From Lampropedia cohaerens (GTDB lineage Bacteria; Pseudomonadota; Gammaproteobacteria; Burkholderiales; Burkholderiaceae_C), in assembly GCF_001005215.1 (NCBI RefSeq), contig NZ_LBNQ01000016.1:1-64000 (forward strand): DNA of 64,000 nucleotides, read 5' to 3'. The position numbers and the translations under genes were made by a program. Positions within the stretch are counted from its first letter, which is position 1. Each line of letters starts with the position of its first letter. Below the pieces are notes generated by a model. It made no database searches and was not told the origin of the DNA. It worked only from the letters and a program-made list of their open reading frames with translations. Of this stretch, positions 10,742-19,775 are shown in pieces.

Positions 10742-11290
10742 ATGCCGAAATCCCCCACGCGTGCGGCCAGTGCCGACAAGCCCCGCGCCGGGCGCAGGAC
10801 GCAGGTCAGGCGCTCGGGCGTGCATGGCCGTGGTGTCTTTGCGCTGCAGGACTTCGCGCCTGGCGACCTGGTCATCGAATACCGCGGTGAGCGCATCAGC
10901 TGGGCCGAGGCCGAACGCCGTCACGAGGCCAAGGCGGGCGATCCCTTTCATACCTTCTTCTTTCAGACCGAGCGTGGCGACGTGATCGACGGCGGCAGCC
11001 ACGGCAACTCGGCACGCTGGATCAACCACTCCTGCGAGCCCAACTGCGAGGCGCAGGAGGACGATGATGGCCGCATCTTCATCGTCGCCCTCACTCCCAT
11101 CCAGGCCGGGCAGGAGCTGTTCTACGACTACGCGCTGGAAATCGACGAGCGCCTGACCCCGGCGCTCAAGCGCGACTACCGGTGCCTGTGCGGTGCGCCC
11201 AGCTGCCGCGGCACCCTGCTCAAGACGCGCCGCAAGCGCACGCCCGCCAAACCCGGCACCAGCACCGCCCGGCAAGCCCCGCGCCCATGA
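10742..11290 (+). CDS. SET-domain protein-lysine methyltransferase
   Basis: The 182-residue protein is essentially a bare SET domain, predicted to use S-adenosylmethionine to methylate lysines. The visible motifs are SGVHGRGVFALQDFAPGD at the start of the fold, the pseudoknot block NHSCEPNC (residues 95-102), ELFYDYALE (from 125) and a post-SET-like CLCGAPSC (C148, C150, C155) likely to bind zinc with a SET cysteine. The tail is Lys/Arg/Pro-rich. Its stop overlaps the birA start (ATGA), so the two are translationally coupled, while topB is divergent. Bacterial SET proteins are uncommon outside Chlamydiae and scattered proteobacteria. The substrate is unknown; basic nucleoid proteins are a reasonable guess. 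Confidence 0.88.
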   Translation: MPKSPTRAASADKPRAGRRTQVRRSGVHGRGVFALQDFAPGDLVIEYRGERISWAEAERRHEAKAGDPFHTFFFQTERGDVIDGGSHGNSARWINHSCEPNCEAQEDDDGRIFIVALTPIQAGQELFYDYALEIDERLTPALKRDYRCLCGAPSCRGTLLKTRRKRTPAKPGTSTARQAPRP

Positions 11291-12159
11291 CCACTGCTGC
11301 CGAACTGGCTGCCATTGCTCGCAGCGTCGCCAACGCCTACCCACAGCTGCACACCGAGTGGGTCGCCAGCATCGATTCCACCAACAGCGCGCTCATGCGC
11401 CGTGCAGCATCGGGCGAGACAGCGCCCACATTGCTGATCGCGGATGCGCAGACAGCCGGGCGTGGGCGCATGGGCAAGCAATGGCATTCCAGCCCCGCCG
11501 GCGCCCTGACCTTCAGCATTGGCCTGCCACTGGCGCCGGCAGATTGGTCCGGACTGTCGCTGGCAGTCGGCGTCACGGTCGCCTCGGCGCTGCGGCAATG
11601 GGCGCAGGCCCAGGCCCTCGCGCCCCAGCAGTCGAACGCTCGCCTGGGTCTGAAGTGGCCCAACGACATCTGGCTGATGGACGCGCAAGGCCGCGGCCGC
11701 AAGATGGCCGGCATACTGATCGAAACCGCTGCCCTGCACACCATCGGCGCGCCAGCGCCTGGCCGCTACGCCGTAATCGGCATCGGTCTGAACCTGACAG
11801 CGCAGCCCGCCGACGGCAATGGCGTGGCACCGATCGGCCTCACGCAGTGGCTGGCATTGCCCGCCGCGATGCAGCAGGACATGCAGGCATTGCGCGCTGC
11901 GCTGCTGCAGGCCATTGCCCCCGCACTGCTGATGCAGCTGCCGCGCTTTGTGCAACAGGGGTTTGGCGGTTTCGCCGACGCCTATGCTGCATGGGACCTG
12001 CTGCGCGGCCGTGCCGTTACGCTCAGCGATGGACGCAGTGGCCGCTGTCTGGGCGTAGATGCCAAAGGCGCCTTGCTGCTGGCAGATGGCAGTGGCGGCA
12101 CCACGGCCATCTCCAGCGGAGAAGTCAGCGTCCGCCCTATCGCCGCGCCTGTACCTTGA
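11287..12159 (+). CDS. birA: Biotin--[acetyl-CoA-carboxylase] ligase
   Basis: It activates biotin to biotinyl-AMP and transfers it to the carboxyl carrier protein. The 290-residue protein has the ligase signatures STNSALMRRA, QTAGRGRMGKQWHS (the GRGRxG biotinyl-AMP loop), LKWPNDIW and GIGLNL, followed by the small C-terminal SH3-like domain (RAVTLSDG...). It lacks the N-terminal DNA-binding domain of E. coli BirA, so it is a ligase only and not a repressor. The start at 11287 overlaps the SET-gene stop by four bases. A SPOR-domain gene follows 15 bp downstream. Confidence 0.96.
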   Translation: MTTAAELAAIARSVANAYPQLHTEWVASIDSTNSALMRRAASGETAPTLLIADAQTAGRGRMGKQWHSSPAGALTFSIGLPLAPADWSGLSLAVGVTVASALRQWAQAQALAPQQSNARLGLKWPNDIWLMDAQGRGRKMAGILIETAALHTIGAPAPGRYAVIGIGLNLTAQPADGNGVAPIGLTQWLALPAAMQQDMQALRAALLQAIAPALLMQLPRFVQQGFGGFADAYAAWDLLRGRAVTLSDGRSGRCLGVDAKGALLLADGSGGTTAISSGEVSVRPIAAPVP

Positions 12160-12174
12160 GAGGTGTTTGTCGTC

Positions 12175-12951
12175 ATGCTGCGCGCCTTCATTGTTCTGCT
12201 TGCCGCTGCCAACCTGCTGCTCTTTGCCTGGACGCAGGGCTATCTGCCTGCGACCACGCCGCAGCCTCCCACTGCCGCGGCAAGCCGCAGCGACGCCGCA
12301 CTCGCGCCCATTGAACCGCAAGCCATTGTGCTGCTGGATGCCGAAACGTTTGCCGCATTGCAGGCCACGCCACCGCTCGCCACCGTCGAGCCGCAACAGG
12401 CGCAGGAGGCGCCCGCGCCAGCGAGCGAAGTGGCGGCAGTGGCAGCACCGGCAACACCGCCCGCCGATGCGGCGCAGGCGCAAGGCGATGCCAACGCCCC
12501 CGCGCAGCCTGTGTGCCGGGTGGCAGGGCCATTTACCGACGCGCAACTGGAGCCGCTGCGCGCCGCCCTGGCCGACCTCGCACCCGCGCTATGGCGCAGC
12601 ACGCAGACGAGCCAGAGCGGGCGATGGATGGTGTTCTGGGGCGGTGTCGACGACGAACTGTTGATCAACGCACGGCTGGCCGAGCTGCAGGCGGCCGATA
12701 TCGCCCATGAGCGCTTGCGCAACCACCCGGCCGGGCCGGGCTTCTCGCTGGGGCGCTTTTCCACCGAAGCTGGCGCCGAGCAGCAGCAGCGCGCACTGGC
12801 ACAGCACGGCATCAATGGCACGGCGATCGTGATTGAGCGCGCACCAGCGGTGCTGACAACCATCGAGTTTCCCGATTACGCGGCGGTGCAGGCCCAGCTG
12901 GGCAACCGCCTGCTGCCGCTGCTGGGCGATCAGGCGCTACGGCCTTGCTGA
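12175..12951 (+). CDS. Membrane-anchored SPOR-like domain protein
   Basis: A single N-terminal membrane helix (residues 2-21, FIVLLAAANLLLFAWTQG) is followed by an Ala/Pro-rich spacer (about 25-105) and a periplasmic domain (about 110-190). In that domain a GPFTDAQLEPLR opening and a FSLGRFSTEAGAEQQQRAL block look like SPOR repeats, which bind denuded septal peptidoglycan. The 258-residue form starts at ATG 12175 with GAGAGG about 11 nt upstream. A GTG at 12163 would overlap that element. It is the third gene after the SET and birA genes. A role at the septum is inferred from the domain only. Confidence 0.75.
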   Translation: MLRAFIVLLAAANLLLFAWTQGYLPATTPQPPTAAASRSDAALAPIEPQAIVLLDAETFAALQATPPLATVEPQQAQEAPAPASEVAAVAAPATPPADAAQAQGDANAPAQPVCRVAGPFTDAQLEPLRAALADLAPALWRSTQTSQSGRWMVFWGGVDDELLINARLAELQAADIAHERLRNHPAGPGFSLGRFSTEAGAEQQQRALAQHGINGTAIVIERAPAVLTTIEFPDYAAVQAQLGNRLLPLLGDQALRPC

Positions 12952-12983
12952 GGAAGGTCTTCCAACAGGCCTAGAGGCAGCGC

Positions 12984-14126
12984 CTACAGCAGCGTCACCG
13001 GCCTTTCGCCCCGCTCGTAGACGACGTGCGCACGCCCGACAATGAGCGGATCAAGCTTGCCAATCTGTTCGGCGGACTTGCTCGCATAGGGCAGCTTGTG
13101 CAGCACATAGCGCATGGCATTGAGGCGCGCGCGCTTTTTGCAGTCGCTCTTGATGACCGTCCAGGGTGAATCCGCGGTGTCGGTCTCAAAGAACATCGCC
13201 TCCTTGGCGCGGGTGTAATCGTCCCATTTGTCGAGCGACGCCATGTCGATAGGGCTGAGCTTCCACTGCTTGAGCGGGTGCGCCTTGCGCTCCTTGAATC
13301 GGCGGCGCTGCTCCTGCTGACTAACCGAGAACCAGAACTTGATGAGGTGCACCCCGCTGCGCACCAAGTGCCGCTCGAACTCTGGCGCCTGGCGCATGAA
13401 CTCCGCGTACTCGTCATCGGTGCAAAAGCCCATCACACGCTCGACCCCCGCGCGGTTGTACCAGCTGCGGTCGAACAGCACGATTTCACCGCGCGTGGGC
13501 AGGTGCTGCACATAGCGCTGAAAGTACCACTGGCCCTGCTCCTCCAGCGTGGGTTTTTCCAGCGCCACCACGCGGGCTCCACGCGGGTTGAGGTGCTCCA
13601 TGAAACGCTTGATCGTGCCACCCTTGCCCGCTGCATCGCGCCCCTCGAACAGGATGACCACGCGCTGGCCCGTCTCCTTGACCCATGCCTGCAGCTTGAG
13701 CAGCTCGACCTGAAGCCGGAACTTCTCCTTTTCGTAGACGCTGCGCCGCAGCAGGTTCCGGTAGGGGTAGCCGCCGTCGCGCCAGTCATCCGCCAGTTCT
13801 TCGTCAGGATTGGGCTTGTCCGCAGCGGGCCGCCAGCCCTTGCTCAACAGCGTTTTGCGCAGCGCCTGCTGATCGTCCGGCGAGGCGCCTTCAATCAGTG
13901 CGCGCAGCGCAGCGGCCCGCTCCCTGGCCGAGCCTTCTGCAGCGACGATGCGCAGCGCCGCCTCGCTCAACTCGCTCTGGCGCGCGTGACCGGCCTCCGC
14001 GCTGACATGGCGCTGCAGCGCCGCAAGGTTGTGGGTGGGCGCCACGTCGCCCTGGCTGGCCTTGCGTACCGCGGGCCTGCGGCTGCGGCGTTGCGAAGAT
14101 GCGGTGTTTTTGTCGGCGTCGGACAT
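12984..14126 (-). CDS. ppk2: Polyphosphate kinase 2 family protein
   Basis: PPK2 enzymes use polyphosphate to phosphorylate nucleoside mono- or diphosphates. The 379-residue protein has the Walker A motif GRDAAGKGGTIKR (residues 162-174) and the Walker B/lid motif LFDRSWYNRAGVERVMGF (217-234). It also has the family block YVQHLPTRGEIV and a C-terminal YVLHKLPY segment. The first 120 residues are a charged Ala-rich extension not needed for the fold. ATG 14126 has AGGGAG upstream. Class I versus II/III, and thus the NMP/NDP preference, cannot be fixed by eye. It is convergent with the SPOR gene. Confidence 0.92.
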   Translation of the reverse strand: MSDADKNTASSQRRSRRPAVRKASQGDVAPTHNLAALQRHVSAEAGHARQSELSEAALRIVAAEGSARERAAALRALIEGASPDDQQALRKTLLSKGWRPAADKPNPDEELADDWRDGGYPYRNLLRRSVYEKEKFRLQVELLKLQAWVKETGQRVVILFEGRDAAGKGGTIKRFMEHLNPRGARVVALEKPTLEEQGQWYFQRYVQHLPTRGEIVLFDRSWYNRAGVERVMGFCTDDEYAEFMRQAPEFERHLVRSGVHLIKFWFSVSQQEQRRRFKERKAHPLKQWKLSPIDMASLDKWDDYTRAKEAMFFETDTADSPWTVIKSDCKKRARLNAMRYVLHKLPYASKSAEQIGKLDPLIVGRAHVVYERGERPVTLL

Positions 14127-14250
14127 GCGCGCTCCCTGTCTTTCATTGCAAAACAATGACAGGGATTATCCGGATCCGCCCGCGCACTCGCGCAGGGAGT
14201 CTCACCATTTGAGTCAGCCACTCGCATCTGCAAGAGACGTCCTCACACGG

Positions 14251-15600
14251 TCAAAGCTGTCCGTAGCTGTGCAGCCCCGAAAGAAACAGGTTGACCCCGA
14301 GGAACGCAAAGGATGTGACAGCCAGCCCCAGTAGCGCCCACCACGCCAGCCAGGCACCACGCAGGCCCTTGACCAGCCGCATGTGCAGCCAGGTGGCGTA
14401 GTTGAGCCACACGATCAGCGCCCAGGTCTCTTTGGGATCCCAGCTCCAGTAGCCACCCCAGGCTTCTGCCGCCCAGAACGCACCCAGCACCGTGGCGATG
14501 GTAAAGAAGGCAAAGCCGACGGCGATCGCCTTGTACATCAGGTCATCGAGTACGTCGAAATCGGGCAGCCTGGCTGCCAGCGGCCTGCGCAGCGCTACCA
14601 CGGTGGACACCAGCAAGGCCGCCACGCCAAAGTAGAGCATCCAGAACGAGGGCGCGGCATCCGCGGCATTGCGGCGAAACAGCAGTGGTTCCAGACACAG
14701 CACTACCCCGAGCAGCCACAGGGGCACCAGCTGCCACCTGCGCCCGTGCTGCGCGTGATACTTGATCAGCCAGGCAAACGCCACCATGGCGGCAATGGCA
14801 AACGTGCCGTAGCCGATGAAGTTGGCCGGCACGTGCAGCTTCATCCACCAGCTCTGCAGTGCAGGCACCAGCGGCTGAATGAGGTGACCTTCGCGTGCAA
14901 CCGCATACCACGCCAGAAAACCCACCGCCGCGGCCACGATGGGCATGACGAATGCGCCCAGGCTGCGCGTGCGGTAGTGCTGCTCGTAATACAGATAGAA
15001 CAGCGTGGTCAGCCAGCAAAAGAGGATGAAAACCTCGTAGAGGTTGCTGACCGGGATGTAGCCCACGTCAGGCCCGATCAGATAGCTCTCATACCAGCGC
15101 ACCAGCGTGCCCGCCAGCGCCAGCGCGCTGGCCGACCAGGCCAGCGCCGCGCCCACCGCAGCCAGTGCCGGCCGCCACAGCCCCAGCCAATAGAACACCG
15201 TGCTGAGCAGATACAGCACGCCCATCCAGAGAATGGCGGACTGGCTAGAGAGCAGGTACTTGAGCAGCCACTGCTGCTCGGAGCGGGCCAGATCCGCACC
15301 GCCATCGCCCTGGTACAGTCTGATGGCCAGCACCGCAAGCACCCCCACCGCGAGGGCAAAGCCCTGCACCGGCCGCCAGAACCATCCCAGCGCAGCCAGC
15401 GTCGCCGCCGCCGCCAGCAAAATGGCCGTCTCATACCCGTCCAGGTAATCCCCATAGCGCCACAGTGCCCAGGCACAGGCGCCGGTCACCAGCGCGGCAA
15501 AGAGCCAATCTCCGGCGCTGCGACGCGCAGCGCCAGGAAAGCGCATGGGCGCGGCCCGCACAACCGGGCCAGGGGAGTTTTCCGTGCTATGCATCGTCAT
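14251..15600 (-). CDS. ccsB: Cytochrome c biogenesis protein CcsB/CcsA (System II)
   Basis: The haem-handling half of the System II cytochrome c synthase. The 449-residue polytopic protein carries the tryptophan-rich haem motif WGGYWSWDPKETWALIVWL near the C-terminus and multiple membrane helices with conserved histidines (FIGYGTFAIAAMVAFAWL, TWLHMRL). It overlaps the end of resB by 14 bp, so the two are co-translated. Naming is inconsistent between genera; this gene is also called ccsA or resC. Confidence 0.95.
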   Translation of the reverse strand: MTMHSTENSPGPVVRAAPMRFPGAARRSAGDWLFAALVTGACAWALWRYGDYLDGYETAILLAAAATLAALGWFWRPVQGFALAVGVLAVLAIRLYQGDGGADLARSEQQWLLKYLLSSQSAILWMGVLYLLSTVFYWLGLWRPALAAVGAALAWSASALALAGTLVRWYESYLIGPDVGYIPVSNLYEVFILFCWLTTLFYLYYEQHYRTRSLGAFVMPIVAAAVGFLAWYAVAREGHLIQPLVPALQSWWMKLHVPANFIGYGTFAIAAMVAFAWLIKYHAQHGRRWQLVPLWLLGVVLCLEPLLFRRNAADAAPSFWMLYFGVAALLVSTVVALRRPLAARLPDFDVLDDLMYKAIAVGFAFFTIATVLGAFWAAEAWGGYWSWDPKETWALIVWLNYATWLHMRLVKGLRGAWLAWWALLGLAVTSFAFLGVNLFLSGLHSYGQL

Positions 15601-17764
15601 GGGATTCGTCGTATTTCAGGCTCGGACTTTGCGCGCGCAGCAGCGTCTGCTGCAGCTGCTTGAACTCCTGCCCGGCATCCAGGGTGCGGCGATTGGTCGC
15701 CATGGCCAGCAACGCCTGCGCTGCCGTCCCGTCAACATCTGGCTGCAGCCACAGCCACAGACGTCGCTCACGCACGAACAGCATCATGAAAACGCCTGCG
15801 ATCAGCAGCACACAGCCTAGGTAAACAACGGGCCGACCCGGTGCCTTGGTCACCTGGAAGACGCTGGCCTGCACCTGCGTGAAGTCCTCCAGCGCAAAAA
15901 ACACATCCGCTGGATAGGCTTGCATATCACTGAGCGCCAGCAGCGCCAGGCGCATGAAGGACTGCATGGCCGGGCCCTCGGGCGCGAGCGCTGCCAGGCC
16001 ATCTGCCTGACGCTGCTGTTGCAGCAGCTCGAACAGCACTCCCTGCAACATACGCAACAGCACGGCGGAGGCCGACTCCATCTCTTCCGGCGACACATTG
16101 TTCTGGATGAACTGCGCCAACGCCTGCAGACCAGCTGTGGGCCTGCCCTGCGGCGCAGGGGCGCCCTCCCCGACAAAAAGCGCCATCGCCCGCCGGGCGG
16201 AAGCTTCAAGCTGGGCCCGCAGGTCGGTGCGGTCCGTCACCAATGCCCGGGAAACATAGGCTGCCACGGCCTGCGCGCGCGAGGGAGCGTCGTACAGGGC
16301 GCGCTGCAGCCGCAGAAAATCGTCCATGCTGGCAGCGCTGTCCTGCGGAATGCGCACGTAGCGCATGGGCTCGGACGGCTGCTGCCGTACACCAAGCAAA
16401 TACACCGGCACACCATCGTCCAGGTCCGCAGCCAGCATGTAGTTGTGAAACTCCACCGCCTGCCCGGCCGCATCGCGCAGGCGATAGGTGATGCTCGGGC
16501 CCACATTGCGCAACACCTGCGGGCGCGTCGTCTTGTTGCCCGCGCCCAGGTGCGTGGCCAGCGTGCTGCGCAGATCCACCCTGCGCACATCGACGGCATC
16601 GCCACCGCCCAGGTTCTCGACGTTGAGCACGCGCAGCTGCGCAACTTCCAGCGTTGTGCCAGGCAGCAGCGCGCCAACCGGCAACGTCTTGCCGACTTCT
16701 GCCTCCAATACGGTCTGCGGCACGCGCTGGCGCAGCCCCACGGCCCGCAAACGCACCCGGGAGCCACCGTCGTCGAAACCGGACTGGTAGATGTCCACAC
16801 CATGGATGCGCAAGGGCTGGTTGACCGCAATGCGGTGACTGCTGCGCTGCTTGCCCGCCAGATCCTCGATCACCACCTCGCTGGTGAATGCACGCGGCAT
16901 GCCGCTGGAGTAATAGTCCACCTCGAAACGCTGCAACCCGATCCGAAAGGGCAGCGGCTGCAGCAACACGCCATCGCCCTGCGTGACGATGGCAGTGGCG
17001 GACTCTGCGCCTTCTGCCACACGCACCAGCCCGCGATAGGCCGGCGTGGCCGGTGAGAGCCAGTGCTCGGCGCCCGCCTGCCCCAGTGACTGCATACTCG
17101 TAAAAGGTGTCTTGCCACCCCACCACGCCTGCGCGCGAATGAACAGCTCTCCATCGATCAGCGCACCTGCGCAGATCAGCACGATCGCACCGTGCGTCGC
17201 AATGTAGCCCAGCTTGTGCGCGGCGCCGCGCTTGGCCGCCACCATCCACCCGCCTGGCTGCTGCATGGCGCCGGCCTGGCGCGCATGCAGCCGCACCCGC
17301 CAGCCGGCAGCAGCCAGCGTGGCAGCGGCATCGTGCGCCAGGGCCTGCGGCGCACCGTCCAGCGTGCCCTGGGCATGCAGCGGCATGGCACGCAGGCTGC
17401 CCACCCGCACCTTTTCGTGATAGCGCCGCATGTCGGCCAGGTACTTCGGCGCGTTACGCGCAATGCACAGGCTGGTGCTGAGCACCAGAAACGCCAGAAT
17501 CAGCACAAACCACCAGGCGCTGTAGACGGCGTGCAGCTGCAAGGTGATGAACAGTTGCGCCCAGAATGGGCCGAAAGTCTCGACATAGCTCGCCAGCGGC
17601 TGTTGCTGGCGCAACACCGTTCCCGCTACGGACGCGATGCTGAGCACCGTCAGCAGGACGATTGCAAACCGCATGGACGCCAGCAGCGCATGGGCGCTGC
17701 GCCACCAGGAAGCAGACAGGATGGACAAGGCAGGCAAGAAAAAATGAGGAAAGTCCGACAACAT
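15587..17764 (-). CDS. resB: Cytochrome c biogenesis protein ResB (System II)
   Basis: The partner of CcsB in the membrane haem-export and ligation complex. The roughly 725-residue protein has three N-terminal helices (SMRFAIVLLTVLSIASVAGT, WWFVLILAFLVLSTSLCIAR, GYIATHGAIVLICAGALID), a large periplasmic ResB domain, and a final helix (PVVYLGCVLLIAGVFMML) before a cytoplasmic tail. ATG 17764 (MLSDFPHFF) is preferred because further in-frame ATGs upstream have no better ribosome binding site, but the exact start is uncertain by a few codons. The 91-bp gap to the divergent engB must hold both promoters. Confidence 0.94.
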   Translation of the reverse strand: MLSDFPHFFLPALSILSASWWRSAHALLASMRFAIVLLTVLSIASVAGTVLRQQQPLASYVETFGPFWAQLFITLQLHAVYSAWWFVLILAFLVLSTSLCIARNAPKYLADMRRYHEKVRVGSLRAMPLHAQGTLDGAPQALAHDAAATLAAAGWRVRLHARQAGAMQQPGGWMVAAKRGAAHKLGYIATHGAIVLICAGALIDGELFIRAQAWWGGKTPFTSMQSLGQAGAEHWLSPATPAYRGLVRVAEGAESATAIVTQGDGVLLQPLPFRIGLQRFEVDYYSSGMPRAFTSEVVIEDLAGKQRSSHRIAVNQPLRIHGVDIYQSGFDDGGSRVRLRAVGLRQRVPQTVLEAEVGKTLPVGALLPGTTLEVAQLRVLNVENLGGGDAVDVRRVDLRSTLATHLGAGNKTTRPQVLRNVGPSITYRLRDAAGQAVEFHNYMLAADLDDGVPVYLLGVRQQPSEPMRYVRIPQDSAASMDDFLRLQRALYDAPSRAQAVAAYVSRALVTDRTDLRAQLEASARRAMALFVGEGAPAPQGRPTAGLQALAQFIQNNVSPEEMESASAVLLRMLQGVLFELLQQQRQADGLAALAPEGPAMQSFMRLALLALSDMQAYPADVFFALEDFTQVQASVFQVTKAPGRPVVYLGCVLLIAGVFMMLFVRERRLWLWLQPDVDGTAAQALLAMATNRRTLDAGQEFKQLQQTLLRAQSPSLKYDESHDDA

Positions 17765-17855
17765 GGCCATGCCACATGGCGGCGCAGTCGCGCCGCAGGC
17801 TGCCATTGCACCAGAAATAGCTTATCCCCGGGCGAGCCAGTGCATACTGCGCGCC

Positions 17856-18578
17856 ATGCAATCTTCCGAATCGAACCCAAGTCCGCAGGCGCTGGAGCAG
17901 CGTCGCGCGGAAGAAAAAAAGGCACTGAGCTGGTGGCACACCGCGCGCTTTTTCACCACCGCCGCGCAGCTGCACCAGGTGCCTGCGCTGGATCTTCCCG
18001 AGCTGGCCTTCGTCGGGCGCTCCAACGCCGGCAAATCCACCTGCATCAACACGCTGACGCAGCAGCGCCAATTGGCCTTCGCCTCCAAGACGCCCGGGCG
18101 CACCCAGCACATCAACCTCTTCGAGCTGGGCCCCAAAGGCGCGCCCGACGCGGTGCTGGCCGATCTGCCGGGCTATGGCTACGCGGCCGTGCCGCAGGCC
18201 GACAAGCTGCGCTGGCAGCGCGTCATGGCCAACTACCTGATATCGCGCGCCAACCTGCATGCCGTGGTGCTGCTTTGCGACGCGCGCCATGGTCTGACCG
18301 AGCTGGACGAAGCGCTGTTGGAGATGCTGCGTCCGCGCGTCGAACAGGGCCTGCACTTTCTGGTGCTGCTGACCAAGGCCGACAAGCTCAACCGCACCGA
18401 GCAGCACAAGGCGCTGCAGATCATGCAGCTCAACGCTGGCGGTGGGCAGGTGCGGCTGTTTTCCGCCCTCAAGCGCCAGGGAGTGGCCGAGACGGCGTTG
18501 CTTTTGCGCCAATGGGTGCTGCAGGCTCAGACACCATCTGGCTTGTCCGACCCCGGTGCCGATACCATCGCATCATGA
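17856..18578 (+). CDS. engB: Ribosome biogenesis GTPase EngB (YihA/YsxC)
   Basis: A TRAFAC GTPase needed for assembly of the 50S subunit. The 240 residues contain G1 GRSNAGKST (54-62), the G2 region KTPGRTQHINLFEL, G3 DLPGYGYA and G4 TKADKLN. The start at 17856 gives a typical short N-terminal extension before the HTARFFTTAAQL helix, whereas a longer frame runs into the resB promoter. It stands alone and is divergent from resB. Confidence 0.97.
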   Translation: MQSSESNPSPQALEQRRAEEKKALSWWHTARFFTTAAQLHQVPALDLPELAFVGRSNAGKSTCINTLTQQRQLAFASKTPGRTQHINLFELGPKGAPDAVLADLPGYGYAAVPQADKLRWQRVMANYLISRANLHAVVLLCDARHGLTELDEALLEMLRPRVEQGLHFLVLLTKADKLNRTEQHKALQIMQLNAGGGQVRLFSALKRQGVAETALLLRQWVLQAQTPSGLSDPGADTIAS

Positions 18579-18666
18579 TCGCGCCACGCCGCCAGCCAAC
18601 GTCGGATTGCCGCACGCCGGTTGTCTGCTGGCGGCGCTGAATCCTGTCCCTGACATCTGACCGGCC

Positions 18667-19707
18667 ATGATCGCAACGTTCCGTCAAGACCCGCCCTCAG
18701 CCATCAAAGTGGCACAACGCACGCACAAGCTGCCTGCAGCGCGGCAGTGTGGGGCGGCTGCGACCTTGCTGGTGGCCGCAGCCAGCCTGCACGCCCAGAG
18801 CGCGCCCGGCCGCGTTGCAGACCGTGACGAGGCGGCCTATCGCGCCAGTGGCCCCTACATCGGCTGGCTGGAAGCAACGCGCGACACCACCTACGCTGCC
18901 ACGCACTGGCTGGCCAGTTCCCTGGACGGACTGTTTGGTGACGAACCGTTCGAGAACAGCGGTAAGGTCTCCGGCTATCTCCGCGTGAATGCCCTCTGGG
19001 ACGAGTTCTACGGCAGCAATGTCAACGTGCGGTTTCGGCTGCGCGCCGACCTGCCCAATCTGGAAGGCCGCGCCTACGCATTCATAGGTCAGGATAACGA
19101 ACGTGAGGTCGTGACCGACCAGCCCGAGAACTTCAGCCGCGAACAGCTGCTGATTCGCGAGAACCGCCGGGAGGACCAGTCGTTCTTCGCCGGGCTAGGC
19201 TACGACGTCATGGACGACGTGGACTTTCGCATCGGCTTTCGCGGCGGGCTGAATGTCTACGTCCAGGCGCGCTACCGCAATCAGTGGGCGCTCTCGCCAC
19301 GTGACACCCTCTTCTTTCGCGAAAGCCTCTTCTGGTCCTCCAAGGACAGCCTGGGCTCCACGACCGTGCTGGACTATGAGCATGCGCTCTCGCGCACGCT
19401 GGCAGCGCGCTGGAGCACCTCCGGCACCATCACTCGCCGCAGCGATGGCTTCGAATGGCACAGCGGCCTGGGCCTGTTCAAGGAGTTGCCGGGCCTGCGC
19501 ACCGCTGCCGTCGAGGCGGTGGTACAGGGCCGCACCGGATCGGTGGACATCTCCAACTACGGCGTGCGGACATCGTGGCGCCAGCCCATCTATCGGGACT
19601 GGCTGCTGGGCAAGGTCACACTCGGCCATTTCTGGCCCAAGGAACGCGAGACGCCCAGCCGCGAGGAATCCTGGGCCATTGGCCTGACGGTCGACATGTA
19701 TTTTTGA
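18667..19707 (+). CDS. Predicted outer-membrane beta-barrel protein, unknown role
   Basis: The 346-residue protein has a signal-like hydrophobic stretch (about residues 28-43, AAATLLVAAASLHAQ) after an unusually long, partly basic N-region. The mature part is rich in alternating aromatic/polar strands (VSGYLRVNALWDEFYG, VNVRFRLRADLP, LNVYVQARYRNQWAL). It ends in phenylalanine (LTVDMYF), the usual C-terminal signature recognised by the BAM machinery. I do not recognise the family. The true start might be further in if the long N-region is artificial, but no better start with a ribosome binding site is visible. It stands alone and ends at a bidirectional terminator. Confidence 0.75.
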   Translation: MIATFRQDPPSAIKVAQRTHKLPAARQCGAAATLLVAAASLHAQSAPGRVADRDEAAYRASGPYIGWLEATRDTTYAATHWLASSLDGLFGDEPFENSGKVSGYLRVNALWDEFYGSNVNVRFRLRADLPNLEGRAYAFIGQDNEREVVTDQPENFSREQLLIRENRREDQSFFAGLGYDVMDDVDFRIGFRGGLNVYVQARYRNQWALSPRDTLFFRESLFWSSKDSLGSTTVLDYEHALSRTLAARWSTSGTITRRSDGFEWHSGLGLFKELPGLRTAAVEAVVQGRTGSVDISNYGVRTSWRQPIYRDWLLGKVTLGHFWPKERETPSREESWAIGLTVDMYF

Positions 19708-19720
19708 GCACCAGCTGACA

Positions 19721-19753
19721 AAAAAAAACGCAGCCATGAGGCTGCGCTTTTTT
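19721..19753. terminator. Bidirectional intrinsic terminator
   Basis: AAAAAAAACGCAGCC and GGCTGCGCTTTTTT form a short GC stem with a 4-nt ATGA loop between A- and T-runs. It lies between the convergent outer-membrane protein and bactofilin genes. Confidence 0.92.
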
Positions 19754-19775
19754 CCGTACCCGGTGCTCTTTGCGT

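Noticed and set aside
11193..12314. 373-codon frame overlapping birA
   Set aside because: Out of frame with the clear BirA motifs, Arg/His-rich, and lacking any family signature.
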